In this document: piece after piece, positions 29,054 to 40,500 of the stretch
How positions within the stretch are numbered: position 1 is the first letter of the stretch
Layout of the letters: the number at the start of each line of letters is the position of its first letter
Assembly (NCBI RefSeq): GCF_002022445.1
Contig: NZ_MUYE01000001.1
Location: forward strand, 1,557,501 to 1,621,500
Reading direction: 5' to 3'
DNA: 64,000 nucleotides
DNA from: Bartonella sp. AR 15-3
GTDB taxonomy: Bacteria > Pseudomonadota > Alphaproteobacteria > Rhizobiales > Rhizobiaceae
Notes under the pieces: generated by a model
Told to the model about the DNA's origin: nothing
The model's input: only the letters and a program-made list of their open reading frames with translations
The model's database searches: none
Translations under genes and position numbers: made by a program

Positions 29054-31468
29054 ATGAAATTTACGTTGTCTTGGTTAAAGGATCACTTAGAAACAAATGC
29101 GTCTTTGGATGAAATTTGTGATAAACTGACAGCTATTGGCCTTGAAGTTGATCGTGTTGAAGATCGTTCTTGTTTAACTGGTTTTGTAATTGCAAAAATT
29201 TTAACCGCTATTAAACATCCTGATGCGGATAAATTACAGGTTTTGTCAGTAGATATAGGATCTGGTCCGCATATTCAAGTTGTATGTGGTGCATCGAATG
29301 CACGTCCTGGACTTGTTGGTGTTCTTGCGTTGCCGGGTACTTATGTTCCTGGGCTTGATGTGACTTTATCTGTAGGAAAAATTCGTGGTATTGAAAGTTT
29401 TGGTATGATGTGCTCACAAACAGAGCTTGGCTTATCCAATGAGGATTGTGGGATTATTGAACTTTCAAAAGATGCACCCATTGGAATGTCATTTATAACT
29501 TATGCAGGATTAGATGATCCAGTGATTGATATTGGTTTAACGCCTAATCGTTCTGATTGTACAGGTGTTAGAGGAATTGCGCGTGATTTAGCTGCAACTG
29601 GAATTGGAAAATTAAAAAAATTATCTTTGCCACAATTATCTTCTTCTTTTGAAACGTTAGTTCAAGTTTCTTTGGGTTATCCGCAAGACTTATCATTATG
29701 CCTAGGTTTTTCTTGGTGTGAAGTTCGCAATATACAAAATGGTATGTCGCCACAATGGATGCAACAGCGTTTAAATGCTATTGGTTTGCGATCAATGAAT
29801 GTGCTGGTTGATGTAACAAATTATATTAGTTTTGATCTTGGTCGTCCCCTTCATGCTTTTGATGCGGATAAGCTGAAAGGGGCATTGGTCGTACGTCGTG
29901 GTCGTGAGGGTGAACAATTTCAAGCATTAAATGGTAAAGTTTACAGTTTAAGTTTTGAAAATTGTGTTATTGCAGATGAAGAAGGTGTTATTGCTATTGC
30001 TGGTATTATGGGTGGAGAAAGAACCAGCTGTGATGAAAAGACACGTCGTGTTATTATTGAATCAGCGCTTTGGGATTCAAAGAATATTGCGCAAACTGGG
30101 CGTTCATTGGGACTTATTAGTGATGCACGTTACAGGTTTGAGCGAGGTGTTGATCCGGCTTTTATGGAATCGGGTCTTGAGATTGCCATAGAATTAGTTT
30201 TGCGTCTTTGTGGTGGGGAAGCATCAACGACACAAGTCATAGGATATAAAAAGCCAGAAATCAAAGAGATCGTTTTTCCATTTTCGGAAATTAAACGTTT
30301 AACCAATTTGGAGATAGAACCAGAGCAAGCTTTTACTCTTTTGATACAGCTTGGGTTTGTCATTGAAGGAAAAGGGAATGTGGTTACGGTTAAAGTACCA
30401 ACCTGGCGTCCTGATATTGTTGGTAAGGCTGATTTAGTAGAAGAAATTATGCGGATTTATGGATTAGATAAGATCCAGCCTATACCGTTGGAAAATTTTG
30501 CTGAGATTAAGCAAAAAACGTTTACATTTTTGCAGATTTGTTCATACGCTGCTCGTAGGATTTTAGCGTATCGAGGTATGATGGAAGCTGTAACTTGGTC
30601 ATTTATTTCTGAAAAGCAAGCACTAGCTTTTGGGGATGGTCAGGAACAGCTTAAATTAGTGAATCCTATTGCTTATGATATGTCGGTAATGCGTCCTTCT
30701 CTTTTGCCTGGTTTGCTTGTTGCTGCACAGCGAAATATTGAGCGTGGTTTTTTAGATTTGGCTTTGTTTGAAGTCTCCAATGTTTATCGAGGTGACATAC
30801 CTGATAAGCAACAGAATGTTGCTAGTGGTATTCGTTGTGGTACGGAAAAATTTGAAGGAGCTGGGCGCTTTTGGACTGGAAATGCAAAGGCAGTGGATGT
30901 TTTTGATGCTAAAGCGGATGCATTTGCTGTTTTAGAAGCATGTGGTATGGATAGTAGTAAAGTGCAAATTGAAGTTGGAGCAGCTAATTGGTATCATCCT
31001 GGTTGTTCAGGTGTTATTAAACTTGGACCGAAGGTTATTCTTGGCTTTTTTGGTATTTTTCATCCTAGTACTCTGGAAAAGTTAGGTGTAAGTGGTCCTA
31101 TATGCGGTTTTGAAATTTTCCTTGATCGCATTCCAGAAACCAAAAAAAAAGCCACTAAGATCCGCCCTCCTTTAAATTTATCATCTTTTCAAATGGTGCG
31201 ACGTGATTTCGCATTTGTTGTTGATAAAGAAGTTACATCTTCTCTTATTATTCGTGCTGCGAGTGGAGTGGATAAAAAATTTATTTATTCAGTACAGGTT
31301 TTTGATCTTTTTGAAGATCCAAGTCTTGGTCAAGATAAGAAATCTGTTGCAATTGAAGTTACTATCCAGCCTATTGAACGGACTTTGACTGACGAGGATC
31401 TTAAAAAACTATCTTTAAAAATAATTGAGAATGTCACTAAAAAAACCGGTGCGTATTTGCGTTATTAA
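29054..31468 (+). CDS. pheT: Phenylalanine-tRNA ligase beta subunit
   Basis: An 804-residue subunit with, in order, an EMAP/tRNA-binding domain (about 40-150; [15 protein letters not shown]), B3/B4 editing domain ([15 protein letters not shown]), B5 domain, catalytic-like core (VTWSFIS... [21 protein letters not shown]) and the C-terminal FDX-ACB anticodon-binding domain ([15 protein letters not shown]). ATG 29054 has GAGG upstream; an in-frame TTG two codons earlier is less likely. Intact. Confidence 0.97.
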   Translation: MKFTLSWLKDHLETNASLDEICDKLTAIGLEVDRVEDRSCLTGFVIAKILTAIKHPDADKLQVLSVDIGSGPHIQVVCGASNARPGLVGVLALPGTYVPGLDVTLSVGKIRGIESFGMMCSQTELGLSNEDCGIIELSKDAPIGMSFITYAGLDDPVIDIGLTPNRSDCTGVRGIARDLAATGIGKLKKLSLPQLSSSFETLVQVSLGYPQDLSLCLGFSWCEVRNIQNGMSPQWMQQRLNAIGLRSMNVLVDVTNYISFDLGRPLHAFDADKLKGALVVRRGREGEQFQALNGKVYSLSFENCVIADEEGVIAIAGIMGGERTSCDEKTRRVIIESALWDSKNIAQTGRSLGLISDARYRFERGVDPAFMESGLEIAIELVLRLCGGEASTTQVIGYKKPEIKEIVFPFSEIKRLTNLEIEPEQAFTLLIQLGFVIEGKGNVVTVKVPTWRPDIVGKADLVEEIMRIYGLDKIQPIPLENFAEIKQKTFTFLQICSYAARRILAYRGMMEAVTWSFISEKQALAFGDGQEQLKLVNPIAYDMSVMRPSLLPGLLVAAQRNIERGFLDLALFEVSNVYRGDIPDKQQNVASGIRCGTEKFEGAGRFWTGNAKAVDVFDAKADAFAVLEACGMDSSKVQIEVGAANWYHPGCSGVIKLGPKVILGFFGIFHPSTLEKLGVSGPICGFEIFLDRIPETKKKATKIRPPLNLSSFQMVRRDFAFVVDKEVTSSLIIRAASGVDKKFIYSVQVFDLFEDPSLGQDKKSVAIEVTIQPIERTLTDEDLKKLSLKIIENVTKKTGAYLRY

Positions 31469-31603
31469 TTATTATATAAAGCTAGTTTTTGTTTTCTTGG
31501 ATATGGAAATATTTCAATATATCCTTTCTTAAAGATAACTAGAAAAGTCGTTATTTTAAAATTATTGCAAAGTTAGGAATTAACTGTTATGTGTATATGA
31601 TAA

Positions 31604-31618
31604 TGCAAATCATTCGCA
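31604..31618 (+). promoter_or_regulatory. Mur/Fur-like palindromic operator before sitA
   Basis: TGCAAAT-C-ATTCGCA is an inverted repeat with a single mismatched pair (TGCAAAT against TGCGAAT). It ends 15 bases before the sitA ATG and abuts its ribosome-binding sequence (AGAGAG). Rhizobial sit operons are repressed by the manganese-responsive Fur homologue Mur at palindromes of this TGCAAAT type, so this is a good candidate operator. Binding is inferred. Confidence 0.5.
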
Positions 31619-31633
31619 ATAGAGAGAAAGTCA

Positions 31634-32542
31634 ATGCAACTGAGAGCGTTTTTTATCACGTGTTTTTTGGGTATAATTCTTTTCATTCCCGGTACAGTTT
31701 TGAGTGCTGGTAAATTTAAAGCTGTCACAACTTTCACTATCATTGCTGATATGGCTCGTAACGTTGCTGGTGATGTTGCCGATGTTGAATCAATTACCAA
31801 ACCAGGTGCTGAAATTCATGAATATCAGCCTACACCACGCGATCTTATGCGTGCTCAAGGAGCTAATCTTATCTTATGGAATGGTTTGGGGTTAGAGCTT
31901 TGGTTTGAAAAATTTTTTCAAAATCTCAAAGATGTTCCAAGTGCAATCGTTTCAGAAGGTATTGTGACTATTAAAATTGGAGAGGGGCCTTTTAGTGGTA
32001 AACCGAATCCTCATGCGTGGATGTCGCCAATCGCGGCCTTGATTTATGTTGATAATATTCGTGATGCTTTTGTAAAATATGATCCTGAAAATGCAGCTAT
32101 TTATAATAAAAATGCTGAAGTTTATAAACAAAAGATTCGTTTGAGCATTGATCCAATTAAAGCTGAGTTGCAAGCAATACCAGAAGATAAACGCTGGCTT
32201 GTAACAAGTGAAGGTGCATTTAGTTATTTAGCTCGTGATTTCGGTTTGAAAGAGCTTTATTTGTGGCCTATTAATGCTGACCAGCAAGGGACACCACAGC
32301 AGATTAAGCATATCATCGATATGGTTCGGAAATATAATATTCCAGTTGTTTTTTCTGAAAGCACTGTTTCTGCTGCACCTGCTAAGCAGGTGGCAAAGGA
32401 AACAGGTGCTAAATATGGGGGTGTTCTTTATGTAGATTCACTAAGTGATAAAGATGGTGAGGTTCCTACTTATATTGATTTATTACGTATTACAAGTGCC
32501 CGTATTACTAAAGCTTTGTCAGATGAGGTAAAGGGGCAATGA
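31634..32542 (+). CDS. sitA: Mn/Fe ABC transporter substrate-binding protein (SitA-type)
   Basis: Periplasmic metal-binding protein of 302 residues with a signal peptide (1-25). The four expected metal ligands of the cluster A-I family are visible: His62 (EIHEYQ), His127 (NPHAWMSP), Glu193 (TSEGAF) and Asp268 (YVDSLS). The Glu/Asp pair favours Mn or Fe rather than Zn, and there is no His-rich loop typical of ZnuA. First gene of a four-gene operon; its stop overlaps the sitB start (ATGA). Confidence 0.93.
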   Translation: MQLRAFFITCFLGIILFIPGTVLSAGKFKAVTTFTIIADMARNVAGDVADVESITKPGAEIHEYQPTPRDLMRAQGANLILWNGLGLELWFEKFFQNLKDVPSAIVSEGIVTIKIGEGPFSGKPNPHAWMSPIAALIYVDNIRDAFVKYDPENAAIYNKNAEVYKQKIRLSIDPIKAELQAIPEDKRWLVTSEGAFSYLARDFGLKELYLWPINADQQGTPQQIKHIIDMVRKYNIPVVFSESTVSAAPAKQVAKETGAKYGGVLYVDSLSDKDGEVPTYIDLLRITSARITKALSDEVKGQ

Positions 32543-33303
32543 TTGAATGTGGAATATCTGCCCAAGATGTAACTGTGACTTATTGTAATGGTCATACAGC
32601 TTTGCGAGAAGCGAGTTTTGAAAGTCCTGTAGGTTCTATTTCTGCATTGATTGGGATTAACGGATCAGGAAAGTCTACATTATTTAAAGCTATTATGGGA
32701 TTTGTAAAAATTTCAAAGGGTAAAATTTGCATTTTGGGTTTATCAGTTAAAAAGGCTTTAAAACAAAACCTTATTGCATATGTTCCTCAAAATGAGGATA
32801 TTGATTGGAATTTTCCTGTTCTCGTTGAAGATGTTGTTTTGATGGGACGGTATGGCCATATGAATTTTTTTCGTTATGCTCGAGCACAAGATCATGAAGC
32901 TGTTCGTGCTGCATTAGAGCGCGTCGATATGTTGCCGTTTGCTAAACGCCAGATTGGTGAACTGTCTGGTGGCCAAAAAAAACGCGTTTTTTTAGCACGT
33001 GCTCTTGCACAGAAAGCAAAAGTTATTTTACTAGATGAGCCCTTTACAGGAATTGATGTCAAGACAGAGGATAAAATTATCGCTTTGTTGCAAGATCTGC
33101 GTCAAGAAGGCGCTGTCATATTAGTTTCTACTCACAATTTAAATTCCGTTGCTGAATTTTGTGATCGTACGATTTTAATCAAGGGAACGGTTGTCGCTTC
33201 TGGATTAACAGAAGTGGTGTTTAAACAAAAAAATCTTGAACAAATTTTTGGTGGTTCTCTACGTTATCATTATGTTGATTCTCAATGTGCAAAAAAAAAA
33301 TGA
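32539..33303 (+). CDS. sitB: Mn/Fe ABC transporter ATP-binding protein (SitB-type)
   Basis: A 254-residue ABC ATPase: Walker [10 protein letters not shown] (39-47), signature LSGGQKKR, Walker B VILLDEPF, and the switch histidine in STHNL. It powers import through SitC/SitD. Its ATG overlaps the sitA stop; sitC follows after a 63-base spacer. The poly-A run encoding the final CAKKK is just before the stop. Confidence 0.95.
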   Translation: MIECGISAQDVTVTYCNGHTALREASFESPVGSISALIGINGSGKSTLFKAIMGFVKISKGKICILGLSVKKALKQNLIAYVPQNEDIDWNFPVLVEDVVLMGRYGHMNFFRYARAQDHEAVRAALERVDMLPFAKRQIGELSGGQKKRVFLARALAQKAKVILLDEPFTGIDVKTEDKIIALLQDLRQEGAVILVSTHNLNSVAEFCDRTILIKGTVVASGLTEVVFKQKNLEQIFGGSLRYHYVDSQCAKKK

Positions 33304-33366
33304 TGTTTGTACACATGATGATGAGGTTGTATTTCATGATTGCAATCAAAAACTGGAGCATATTTT

Positions 33367-34233
33367 ATGATTGGTTGGTTGCTTGAGCCTTTTACCTACC
33401 AATATATGATTAATGCAATGTGGGTTTCGGGGTTGATTGGCTGTGTTTGTGCCTTTCTCTCTGCTTTTTTAATGTTAAAAGGTTGGTCATTGATTGGTGA
33501 TGCTCTTTCCCATTCGATTGTGCCTGGAGTTGCTGGGGCTTATCTTTTGGGATTACCTTTTTCATTTGGAGCATTTTTCTCTGGCGGGCTTGCTGCTGCG
33601 GCAATGTTGTTTTTAAATTATAAAACAAAACTAAAAGAAGATACAATCATTGGTTTAATTTTTTCTTTCTTTTTTGCCTTTGGATTATTTCTGAAATCGC
33701 TGAGGCCAATGTCTGTTAATATTGATACGATTGTTCTGGGAAATATTTTAGCAGTTAGTTCATCAGATATTATGCAGTTAGCTTGTATTGGTTTTGTTAC
33801 CCTTTTTATATTGTGTATGAAATGGAAAGATTTATTGGTTTTTTTATTTGATGAGAGTTATGCGCATGCTATTGGATTAAATGTTACGCTATTAAAAATT
33901 CTCTTTTTTACACTTCTTGCTGCTTGTACTGTTGCAGCTATGCAGACAGTAGGAGCTTTTTTAGTGATTTGTCTTGTGATTACACCGGGAGCAACGGCTT
34001 ATCTTTTAAGTGATCGTTTTGTAAATCTTTTAATTATTGCAGTTATGATTGGAACCCTTACAAGTATCTTGGGTGTCTATATGAGTTATTTTTTGAATGC
34101 ACAAACCGGTGGTGTTGTTGTGCTTTTTCAAACGTTTTTATTTATAGTCGCCTTTATTTTTGCTCCTAAATATGGTTACATTGCTACACGCTTACGTGTG
34201 AGAGCGGCAAAAAGGTGGGGTGGATATGATTGA
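33367..34233 (+). CDS. sitC: Mn/Fe ABC transporter permease (SitC-type)
   Basis: A 288-residue ABC-3 family permease with about eight membrane helices, including the conserved KGWSLIGDALSHSIVPGVAGAYLLG segment that contacts the ATPase. Start ATG 33367 has GGAG nine bases upstream; an in-frame TTG at 33340 is less likely. Ends inside the first codons of sitD, so the two permease genes overlap by 8 bases. Confidence 0.94.
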   Translation: MIGWLLEPFTYQYMINAMWVSGLIGCVCAFLSAFLMLKGWSLIGDALSHSIVPGVAGAYLLGLPFSFGAFFSGGLAAAAMLFLNYKTKLKEDTIIGLIFSFFFAFGLFLKSLRPMSVNIDTIVLGNILAVSSSDIMQLACIGFVTLFILCMKWKDLLVFLFDESYAHAIGLNVTLLKILFFTLLAACTVAAMQTVGAFLVICLVITPGATAYLLSDRFVNLLIIAVMIGTLTSILGVYMSYFLNAQTGGVVVLFQTFLFIVAFIFAPKYGYIATRLRVRAAKRWGGYD

Positions 34234-35131
34234 TCAATTGCTGCTTCCTTTTCAGTTCTCTTTTATGATTAAAGGTATGATCATTACCATTATTTTGACT
34301 GTTCCAATGGCTTTGCTTTCTTGTTTTCTTATTTTAAAGGGATGGGGCCTTTTAGGAGATGCAATTTCTCACGCAGTTTTTCCTGGGGTAGTTGTTGGCT
34401 ATATGGCGACCCCATGGGTGATGACATTTTTGTCTTCTATGCCGTTTCTTTGGTTTCATGATGTACGTCCTGCTAATGTCACAATGACTTTGATTGCTTG
34501 TGGTGCTTTTTTAGCAGGTATGATTTGTGCCATTGTAACGGGTTTCTTAGGGAATAACAGTCGTATTAAACAGGATACTGTTATGGGTGTTGTTTTTTCA
34601 TCTATGTTTGGTTTAGGGCTTGTTTTAGCAACAGCAATATATAGCGATTTGGATTTAAATCATATTTTATTTGGTAATCTTTTAGGCGTTAATTGGCTTG
34701 ATATTACGCAAACAACAATAATTTCTGTTATTGTTACAACAATTTTGGGTATAAAATGGCGTGATTTTATGTTGTACATTTTTGATTCAATTCAAGGACG
34801 TGCAATAGGATTACAAATATCGGTGCTCCATTATACTTTTTTAACAATGATTTCTCTGACAATTGTTTCTGCTTTGCAGGCAGTTGGAATTATCTTAGTT
34901 ATTTCTCTGTTAATCGCACCAGGTGCTATTGCTTATCTTATCACTAAGCATTTTTTTTCTATGCTGTTAATTGCTGTATTTATTGCAGTATGTTCGAGTT
35001 TTTTTGGAATTTATCTTAGCTTATTTATTGGTTCTGATTCTGCGGCTACAATTGTATTAATTTTAACACTCATTTTTATTGTTATTTTTATATCAACTTC
35101 CTTTCGTGAGAATACAGTTCAAGAAATGTAA
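34226..35131 (+). CDS. sitD: Mn/Fe ABC transporter permease (SitD-type)
   Basis: The second ABC-3 permease, 301 residues from ATG 34226, with the same KGWGLLGDAISHAVFPGVVVGY motif as SitC. A 30-residue insertion around residues 68-95 (MTFLSSMPFLWFHDVRP) is typical of SitD-type subunits. GGTGGGG precedes the start; GTG 34220 is an alternative. Last gene of sitABCD, followed by a strong terminator about 150 bases downstream. Confidence 0.94.
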   Translation: MIDQLLLPFQFSFMIKGMIITIILTVPMALLSCFLILKGWGLLGDAISHAVFPGVVVGYMATPWVMTFLSSMPFLWFHDVRPANVTMTLIACGAFLAGMICAIVTGFLGNNSRIKQDTVMGVVFSSMFGLGLVLATAIYSDLDLNHILFGNLLGVNWLDITQTTIISVIVTTILGIKWRDFMLYIFDSIQGRAIGLQISVLHYTFLTMISLTIVSALQAVGIILVISLLIAPGAIAYLITKHFFSMLLIAVFIAVCSSFFGIYLSLFIGSDSAATIVLILTLIFIVIFISTSFRENTVQEM

Positions 35132-35277
35132 TGGAGCTCACGCATAGCAGCTATGCATTTTTGTATATTGTTTCTAGTGTGTGTTTTCATTAAATAAGGG
35201 GAAGCTAGATCATTTTCCTCCTAATGTCTAGTGAATGAGTGCAGTATTCCTCCTCCCAACACTGCATTCGTAATTAT

Positions 35278-35309
35278 AAGGCTGCATTGATTTATCATGC
35301 AGCCTTTTC
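35278..35309 (+). terminator. Rho-independent terminator of the sit operon
   Basis: AAGGCTGCAT (35278-35287) and ATGCAGCCTT (35297-35306) form a perfect 10-bp stem with a 9-base loop, followed by TTC. The rest of the 393-base gap (35132-35524) holds no gene I can see. Confidence 0.85.
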
Positions 35310-35524
35310 ATTTTGGAATTCTCTAAAAGAATTAATTTTTATTGTTTGAAAACTTTAAAATTGTCATCATATTGTATAGATTATTCTTGGTTTTTGAAAA
35401 CAATTACTACTGAGAATGTATTGATTGATTTATTGTGTAGAAAGATGATGATGTATTAAATTTTCATAGTAAAAATATTTTGCACAATAGTATCTAAGCA
35501 AGAAAAAACAGCGACAAATAATGA

Positions 35525-35908
35525 ATGAAAGATTTTAAGATATCTCGTCCTCTCCGTATTTGCTATTCTATATTAGGATGGGTAATGATTGTATTAGGTT
35601 TTATCGGTATCATTCTACCTATTATGCCTACAGTGCCCTTTTTATTAGTTGCTTCATGGTGTTTTTCTCGTTCATCACCACGTTTTCACCACTGGTTGTG
35701 TAATCACAAAATTTTTGGTTCTCCTATTAAACAATGGGAGGAAAAAAAGGCTATTCCACTATCTATCAAGATTTTTGCAGTGATAAGTATGCTGGGTGGT
35801 TTTTTATCGTTTTTGGTGATCATCCACCCAGATTTATGGCTTATTTTATTAGTTGCGGTTATTTTATTGTTGATTGCTCTTTATATTATAACGCGTCCAT
35901 CTTCTTAA
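35525..35908 (+). CDS. YbaN/DUF454-family inner-membrane protein
   Basis: A 127-residue membrane protein with an N-terminal hydrophobic pair (about 12-46), the family's aromatic-rich centre WCFSRSSPRFHHWLCNHKIFGSPIKQWEE, and two more helices (about 80-122). This pattern identifies DUF454/YbaN, whose function is not established. It stands alone between the sit operon and pncB. Confidence 0.85.
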   Translation: MKDFKISRPLRICYSILGWVMIVLGFIGIILPIMPTVPFLLVASWCFSRSSPRFHHWLCNHKIFGSPIKQWEEKKAIPLSIKIFAVISMLGGFLSFLVIIHPDLWLILLVAVILLLIALYIITRPSS

Positions 35909-36089
35909 ATTCTTAAATATGACTGAAATGAAAAATTTTACTAATAAGAAGTGTTTTTCTTTGACTTATTTTATAAAAGTTCAGTATTTATGAATATCAA
36001 AGAGGTACTTCACTTTATAAGATTTTTCAAAATATTTTATTGGTTAAGTTTGCTGTTCAGAAGTTATTTTTATACAAATGAGTTAATGG

Positions 36090-37394
36090 TTAAATTTTTA
36101 CGGGCTTAGCAATGCGTTGTTCATTCCCAAAAAAATTTAAGTAACGTTGTATTTCTTTTGGATCGCCAATAGCTTTTTCGGGATTATCCGAAAGTTTTAC
36201 AGCTGGTCGGCCATTAGCGTGGGTGACTTTACAAACAAGAGAAATGGCTTCAAGATTTGGAATATTTTTAGGCGCACAATTTTCAAAATCATTAGTAAGA
36301 TTAGTTCCCCATCCAAAGTACATACGGACTTTGCCATGAAAGTGGTGGTAAGTTTTTTCAATCGTGTCTATATCTAAAGCATCAGAAAAAATTAATAATT
36401 TTTCACGTGGGTTTTTTCCTTTTTCTTGCCACCATTTGATGATTCGCTCACCTCCTTCGATAGGTGGAGCACTGTCAGGCCTGAAACCTGTCCAGTCTGC
36501 TACCCATTCTGGAGCATTTCGTAAAAAAGCTTCTGTGCCAAAAGCATCAGGCAAAACAATTAAAAGGTTCCCACCATAATAACGATTCCAATCTTGTAAG
36601 ACTTTATAAGACGCTTTACGTAGATCATCGTCATTATTGGTAAGGGCAGAAATAACCATTGGTAATTCATGCGCATTGGTACCAAGAGCTTCTAAATCTG
36701 TATCCATGGCTAGAAGGACATTAGAAGTACCTGTAAAAGAATTACCAATTCCTTCTTTTAAAGCTTCAACACACCAGCGTTGCCATAAGAATGAGTGCCG
36801 ACGTCTAGTCCCAAAGTCAGATATTTTAATATCGGGCAGTTTTTTTAATCGTTCAATTTTGCTCCACATTTTTGCTTTGGCACGAGCATAAAGCACATCA
36901 AGTGCAAAAAGACCAAGATTTTTCATAGCAGCACGTGAACGTAATTCACTAATGATAGCAAGAGCAGGAATTTCCCACATAGAACTATAAGCCCATGGTC
37001 CATCAAAACGGAGAATATATTGACCATCTTTGCGGATTAATTCATATTCTGGAAGCTGAAATTTCTCAAGCCACTGTAGAAAATCTGGTTCAAAAATTCG
37101 TTTACGTCCATAAAATGTGTTACCAGCAAGCCAAATCATTTCTTTTTTGCTAAAGCGCAAGCTAAGGGCATGATCAAGTTGAGCACGCAACTCACTTTCA
37201 TCAATATCATTGGCAAGGCGAATTGTTTTTGTGCGGTTTATGAGAGAGAAAGTAGCTTTGACATCTGGATACAATCCCCAGATCATCTGCACCATAAGAA
37301 GTTTATAAAAATCCGTATCAAGAAGAGAACGGATGATTGGATCAAGTTTCCACGTATGATTATAGACACGTCTAGCAATATCTGTGCAATTCAT
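36090..37394 (-). CDS. pncB: Nicotinate phosphoribosyltransferase
   Basis: Converts nicotinate and PRPP to nicotinate mononucleotide in NAD salvage. The 434-residue protein has the family's N-terminal [21 protein letters not shown] segment, [12 protein letters not shown] with the phosphorylated-His region, TGTSNVLLA, and the [15 protein letters not shown] / [14 protein letters not shown]-binding region. Bartonella depend on NAD precursors, so retention makes sense. It follows ndvB on the same strand by 121 bases; its promoter is presumably in that gap. Confidence 0.96.
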   Translation of the reverse strand: MNCTDIARRVYNHTWKLDPIIRSLLDTDFYKLLMVQMIWGLYPDVKATFSLINRTKTIRLANDIDESELRAQLDHALSLRFSKKEMIWLAGNTFYGRKRIFEPDFLQWLEKFQLPEYELIRKDGQYILRFDGPWAYSSMWEIPALAIISELRSRAAMKNLGLFALDVLYARAKAKMWSKIERLKKLPDIKISDFGTRRRHSFLWQRWCVEALKEGIGNSFTGTSNVLLAMDTDLEALGTNAHELPMVISALTNNDDDLRKASYKVLQDWNRYYGGNLLIVLPDAFGTEAFLRNAPEWVADWTGFRPDSAPPIEGGERIIKWWQEKGKNPREKLLIFSDALDIDTIEKTYHHFHGKVRMYFGWGTNLTNDFENCAPKNIPNLEAISLVCKVTHANGRPAVKLSDNPEKAIGDPKEIQRYLNFFGNEQRIAKPVKI

Positions 37395-37515
37395 GACCTT
37401 TGCTCTTATTCGTGGAGTAAAATTTAAAACTGTTATGCATTCTGCACCATTACAAGAAATGCATAAACTATAACAATTTTATAGTTTTGAGCAATATAAA
37501 AAGCTTTTCATTTAT

Positions 37516-40500
37516 TTATGATTCTAGGGTATATATAATTTCATGTTTGCCTATTTTTTTTAATTTTATGCCTTTATCAATTTTATTGTATTCTTTTCCG
37601 TTAATACTAATCATGTTTTTATTTCCTCGTCTAATTTTAATTTTATAAACAGCATTGTGAAATTTCATTTTTGCTTCATATTCAGACCAGAAGGAGGGTA
37701 AATGTGGGCGTAAAAATAACTTTCCGGTTTGCAGGTGAACTCCAAGAATAGTTTGTGTTGCTGCGCGATAAAGCCATCCTGCTGAGCCTGTGTACCATGT
37801 CCAACCACCTTGTCCACGATATGGTTCAACTGTGTAAATATCTGCAGCCGTGACATAAGGTTCAACACGATAAACTTCTGGATTTTGACCATGATTGATA
37901 GGATTTATCCTTGAAAATAGCGTGTAAGCTTTGTCTTCCTCTCCTATTTCAGCAAGTGCTAAAATACTCCAAATGGCACCATGAGTATATTGTCCACCAT
38001 TTTCTCGAACTCCTGGAGGATATCCTTTAATATAACCTGGTTCGAGTGCACTTTCGTTGAAAGGTGGCCAGAAAAGGCGTATGAGGCCAGTTTTTTCATC
38101 ATAGAGGTGATCAAGCAGTGATGTCATTGCTTGTTTTTGACGGTTAGAAGATGCCATTTTGGAAATTACAGCCCAAGATTGAGCGATAGCATCAATTTGA
38201 CACTCATCATTTATTTTAGATCCAAAGGGAGTTGTATCATCAAAATAACCACGTCGATACCAAGCACCATCCCACCCTTTTTCTTCTAGAGCTTTAATAA
38301 GACGCTTTAAATATGCACTCCAGGCTTTTACACGGCTACGATCATTACGGTTTTTAGCAAGAGGAATGAATGCTTGTAAAGCAGTTCCAAGAAACCATCC
38401 CAGCCAGATACTTTCACCTTTTCCTTTAATGCCCACCAAGTTCATACCGTCATTCCAATCACCACCTAGAATAAGAGGTAGATTATGTGGTCCACAGCGC
38501 TTGATGGCGAGATCTAAAGCTAAAGCACAATGTTCATAAAGTGTTGTAATGTTAGAGGATTGTGTAGGTTGGAAATAAGCATCTTGTTGCTCTGTGGTTA
38601 AGAGAGGGCCTTCGATGAAAGGAACTAAAGTATCAAGAAATTCAGTTTCGCCAGTGGTTTGAACATATAAGGCTGTTCCATAAGCAAGCCAAACGATGTC
38701 ATCAGAAATAAGTGTGCGGACACCAGCATTTGTATCAGGAAGCCACCAATGCTGTACATCTCCTTCAGGAAATTGGTGTGCTGCTGCATTTAATAAATAC
38801 TCACGTGCTAATTGTGGTTCAAGCAGTAATAAAGATAAACTATCTTGCAGTTGATCACGGAAACCAAATGCTCCACTAGATTGATAAAAAGCTGAGCGTG
38901 CCATCAAGCGGCATGTATAAACTTGATAGGGTAACCAATGATTAACCATAATATCAAAAGAAGGATCAGGGGTTTTTACTTGTAGTGGAGAAACAAAATC
39001 ATTCCATTTTTGTTTTTGTTGTGCGAGGAGAATCTTAAAATCATTTTTATACACTTGGTCTAGTAGTTTTTCAGCTTTTTGAATATTTTCAGCGTTGCCA
39101 AGATAGAAGATAATTTCTTTTGTTTGTCCTGGCTGTAAATCGATATCATAGGCGAGTACTGAACAAGGATTACAACCTGGATCTACTGTATTTGAAAGTG
39201 CTTCAGCTTCACGGATAGCTTGCGGATGTTGAATTGTTCCCGTTATGCCGATAAACTCAGTACGATCAGTAGTAAAACTGGTTGGCATTTCGGATGCTGA
39301 CAAGAAAGTAACTTGTTGAGATTTTTCAATGTGATAAGGATTCTGGATAAAATGTGCACCACGTTTAGGATCGTAATGAGGAATAATAAAAGGCGCATAT
39401 TGTGTACGGATGTTTCCTAAAACCCATTCAGCATAATTATAAAGACGTAAACTACGTGGTTTTTTTCCTTCATTTTTAATGATGAGACGAGAAAAACGAA
39501 TTGGCTTTTCTCCATTAAGAGTGTGGGTAAGTTCTAATGCAATATCTGAATGTGTAGACTTAAAAGTTGAAAATCCAAAACCATGGCAAGCTTCATAAAT
39601 GACATTGTCATCACATTCAACGGCAGAAACTGGAGAAAAACATTTTAAAGACAGACGGTCAACAAGATAGAGTGCTTCTCCTGGACGATTGGTAACGGGA
39701 TCATTGCTCCAAGGTGTTAATTGGTAGTCACGGCTGTTATTAGCCCAGGTAAAGAGTGCTCCTTCAGCGGATACATGAAAGCCAAAACTATGGTTTGCAA
39801 TTATGTTAATCCATGGATGTGGTGTTGTTTGGCATCCGTTCAAACGCACTACGTAATGGTTATTCTGATTAAAACCACCATAACCATTCCAATAACGCAG
39901 ATCTTCGCTCGGTATGGGAAAAGAAGAAGTTTTCTGTTGATCAATGAGAGCAATAGAAGCAAATAGGTTTGGTTTGGTTTGTGTTTTTTTTTGTGTTCTT
40001 TTATTATGTTTTTTGTAGTTTAATTTATGATTAGGCTCTTGACTATGATTGCGTATCATTAAATCAGAATCAATATTTTCTATACGTTTCAATTGTTCAG
40101 ATAAAGATCCATTTTGGGCATGTAAGATAATACGGGCTGATGCGAGAAGTGTTTTAAAACTTTGTTCACTTATTTGATCGCGTTGGAGAGTGAAAATATG
40201 ATGCTGTTTATTCATTTCTTTTGTACGGTGACGGTAAGATTCACATGTCCATTCAATGGCACGTTGTGTATCTTGTAGATAAGAAAATGTCTGTTCATTT
40301 AGAATAACTATATCAGCGATGAGACCTCGCATACGCCAATACTCATATGCTTTAAGAAGTTCGCTTAGTACAGTGATATCTGTTTCATTATCAATTCTGA
40401 GAAGGAAAATAGGATAATTTCCTGAGATAGACATTGGCCATAAATCAGATTGTTTTCCAAGAGTTTTTGCTAATATTTCAGGAGGAAGACGCCATATTCG

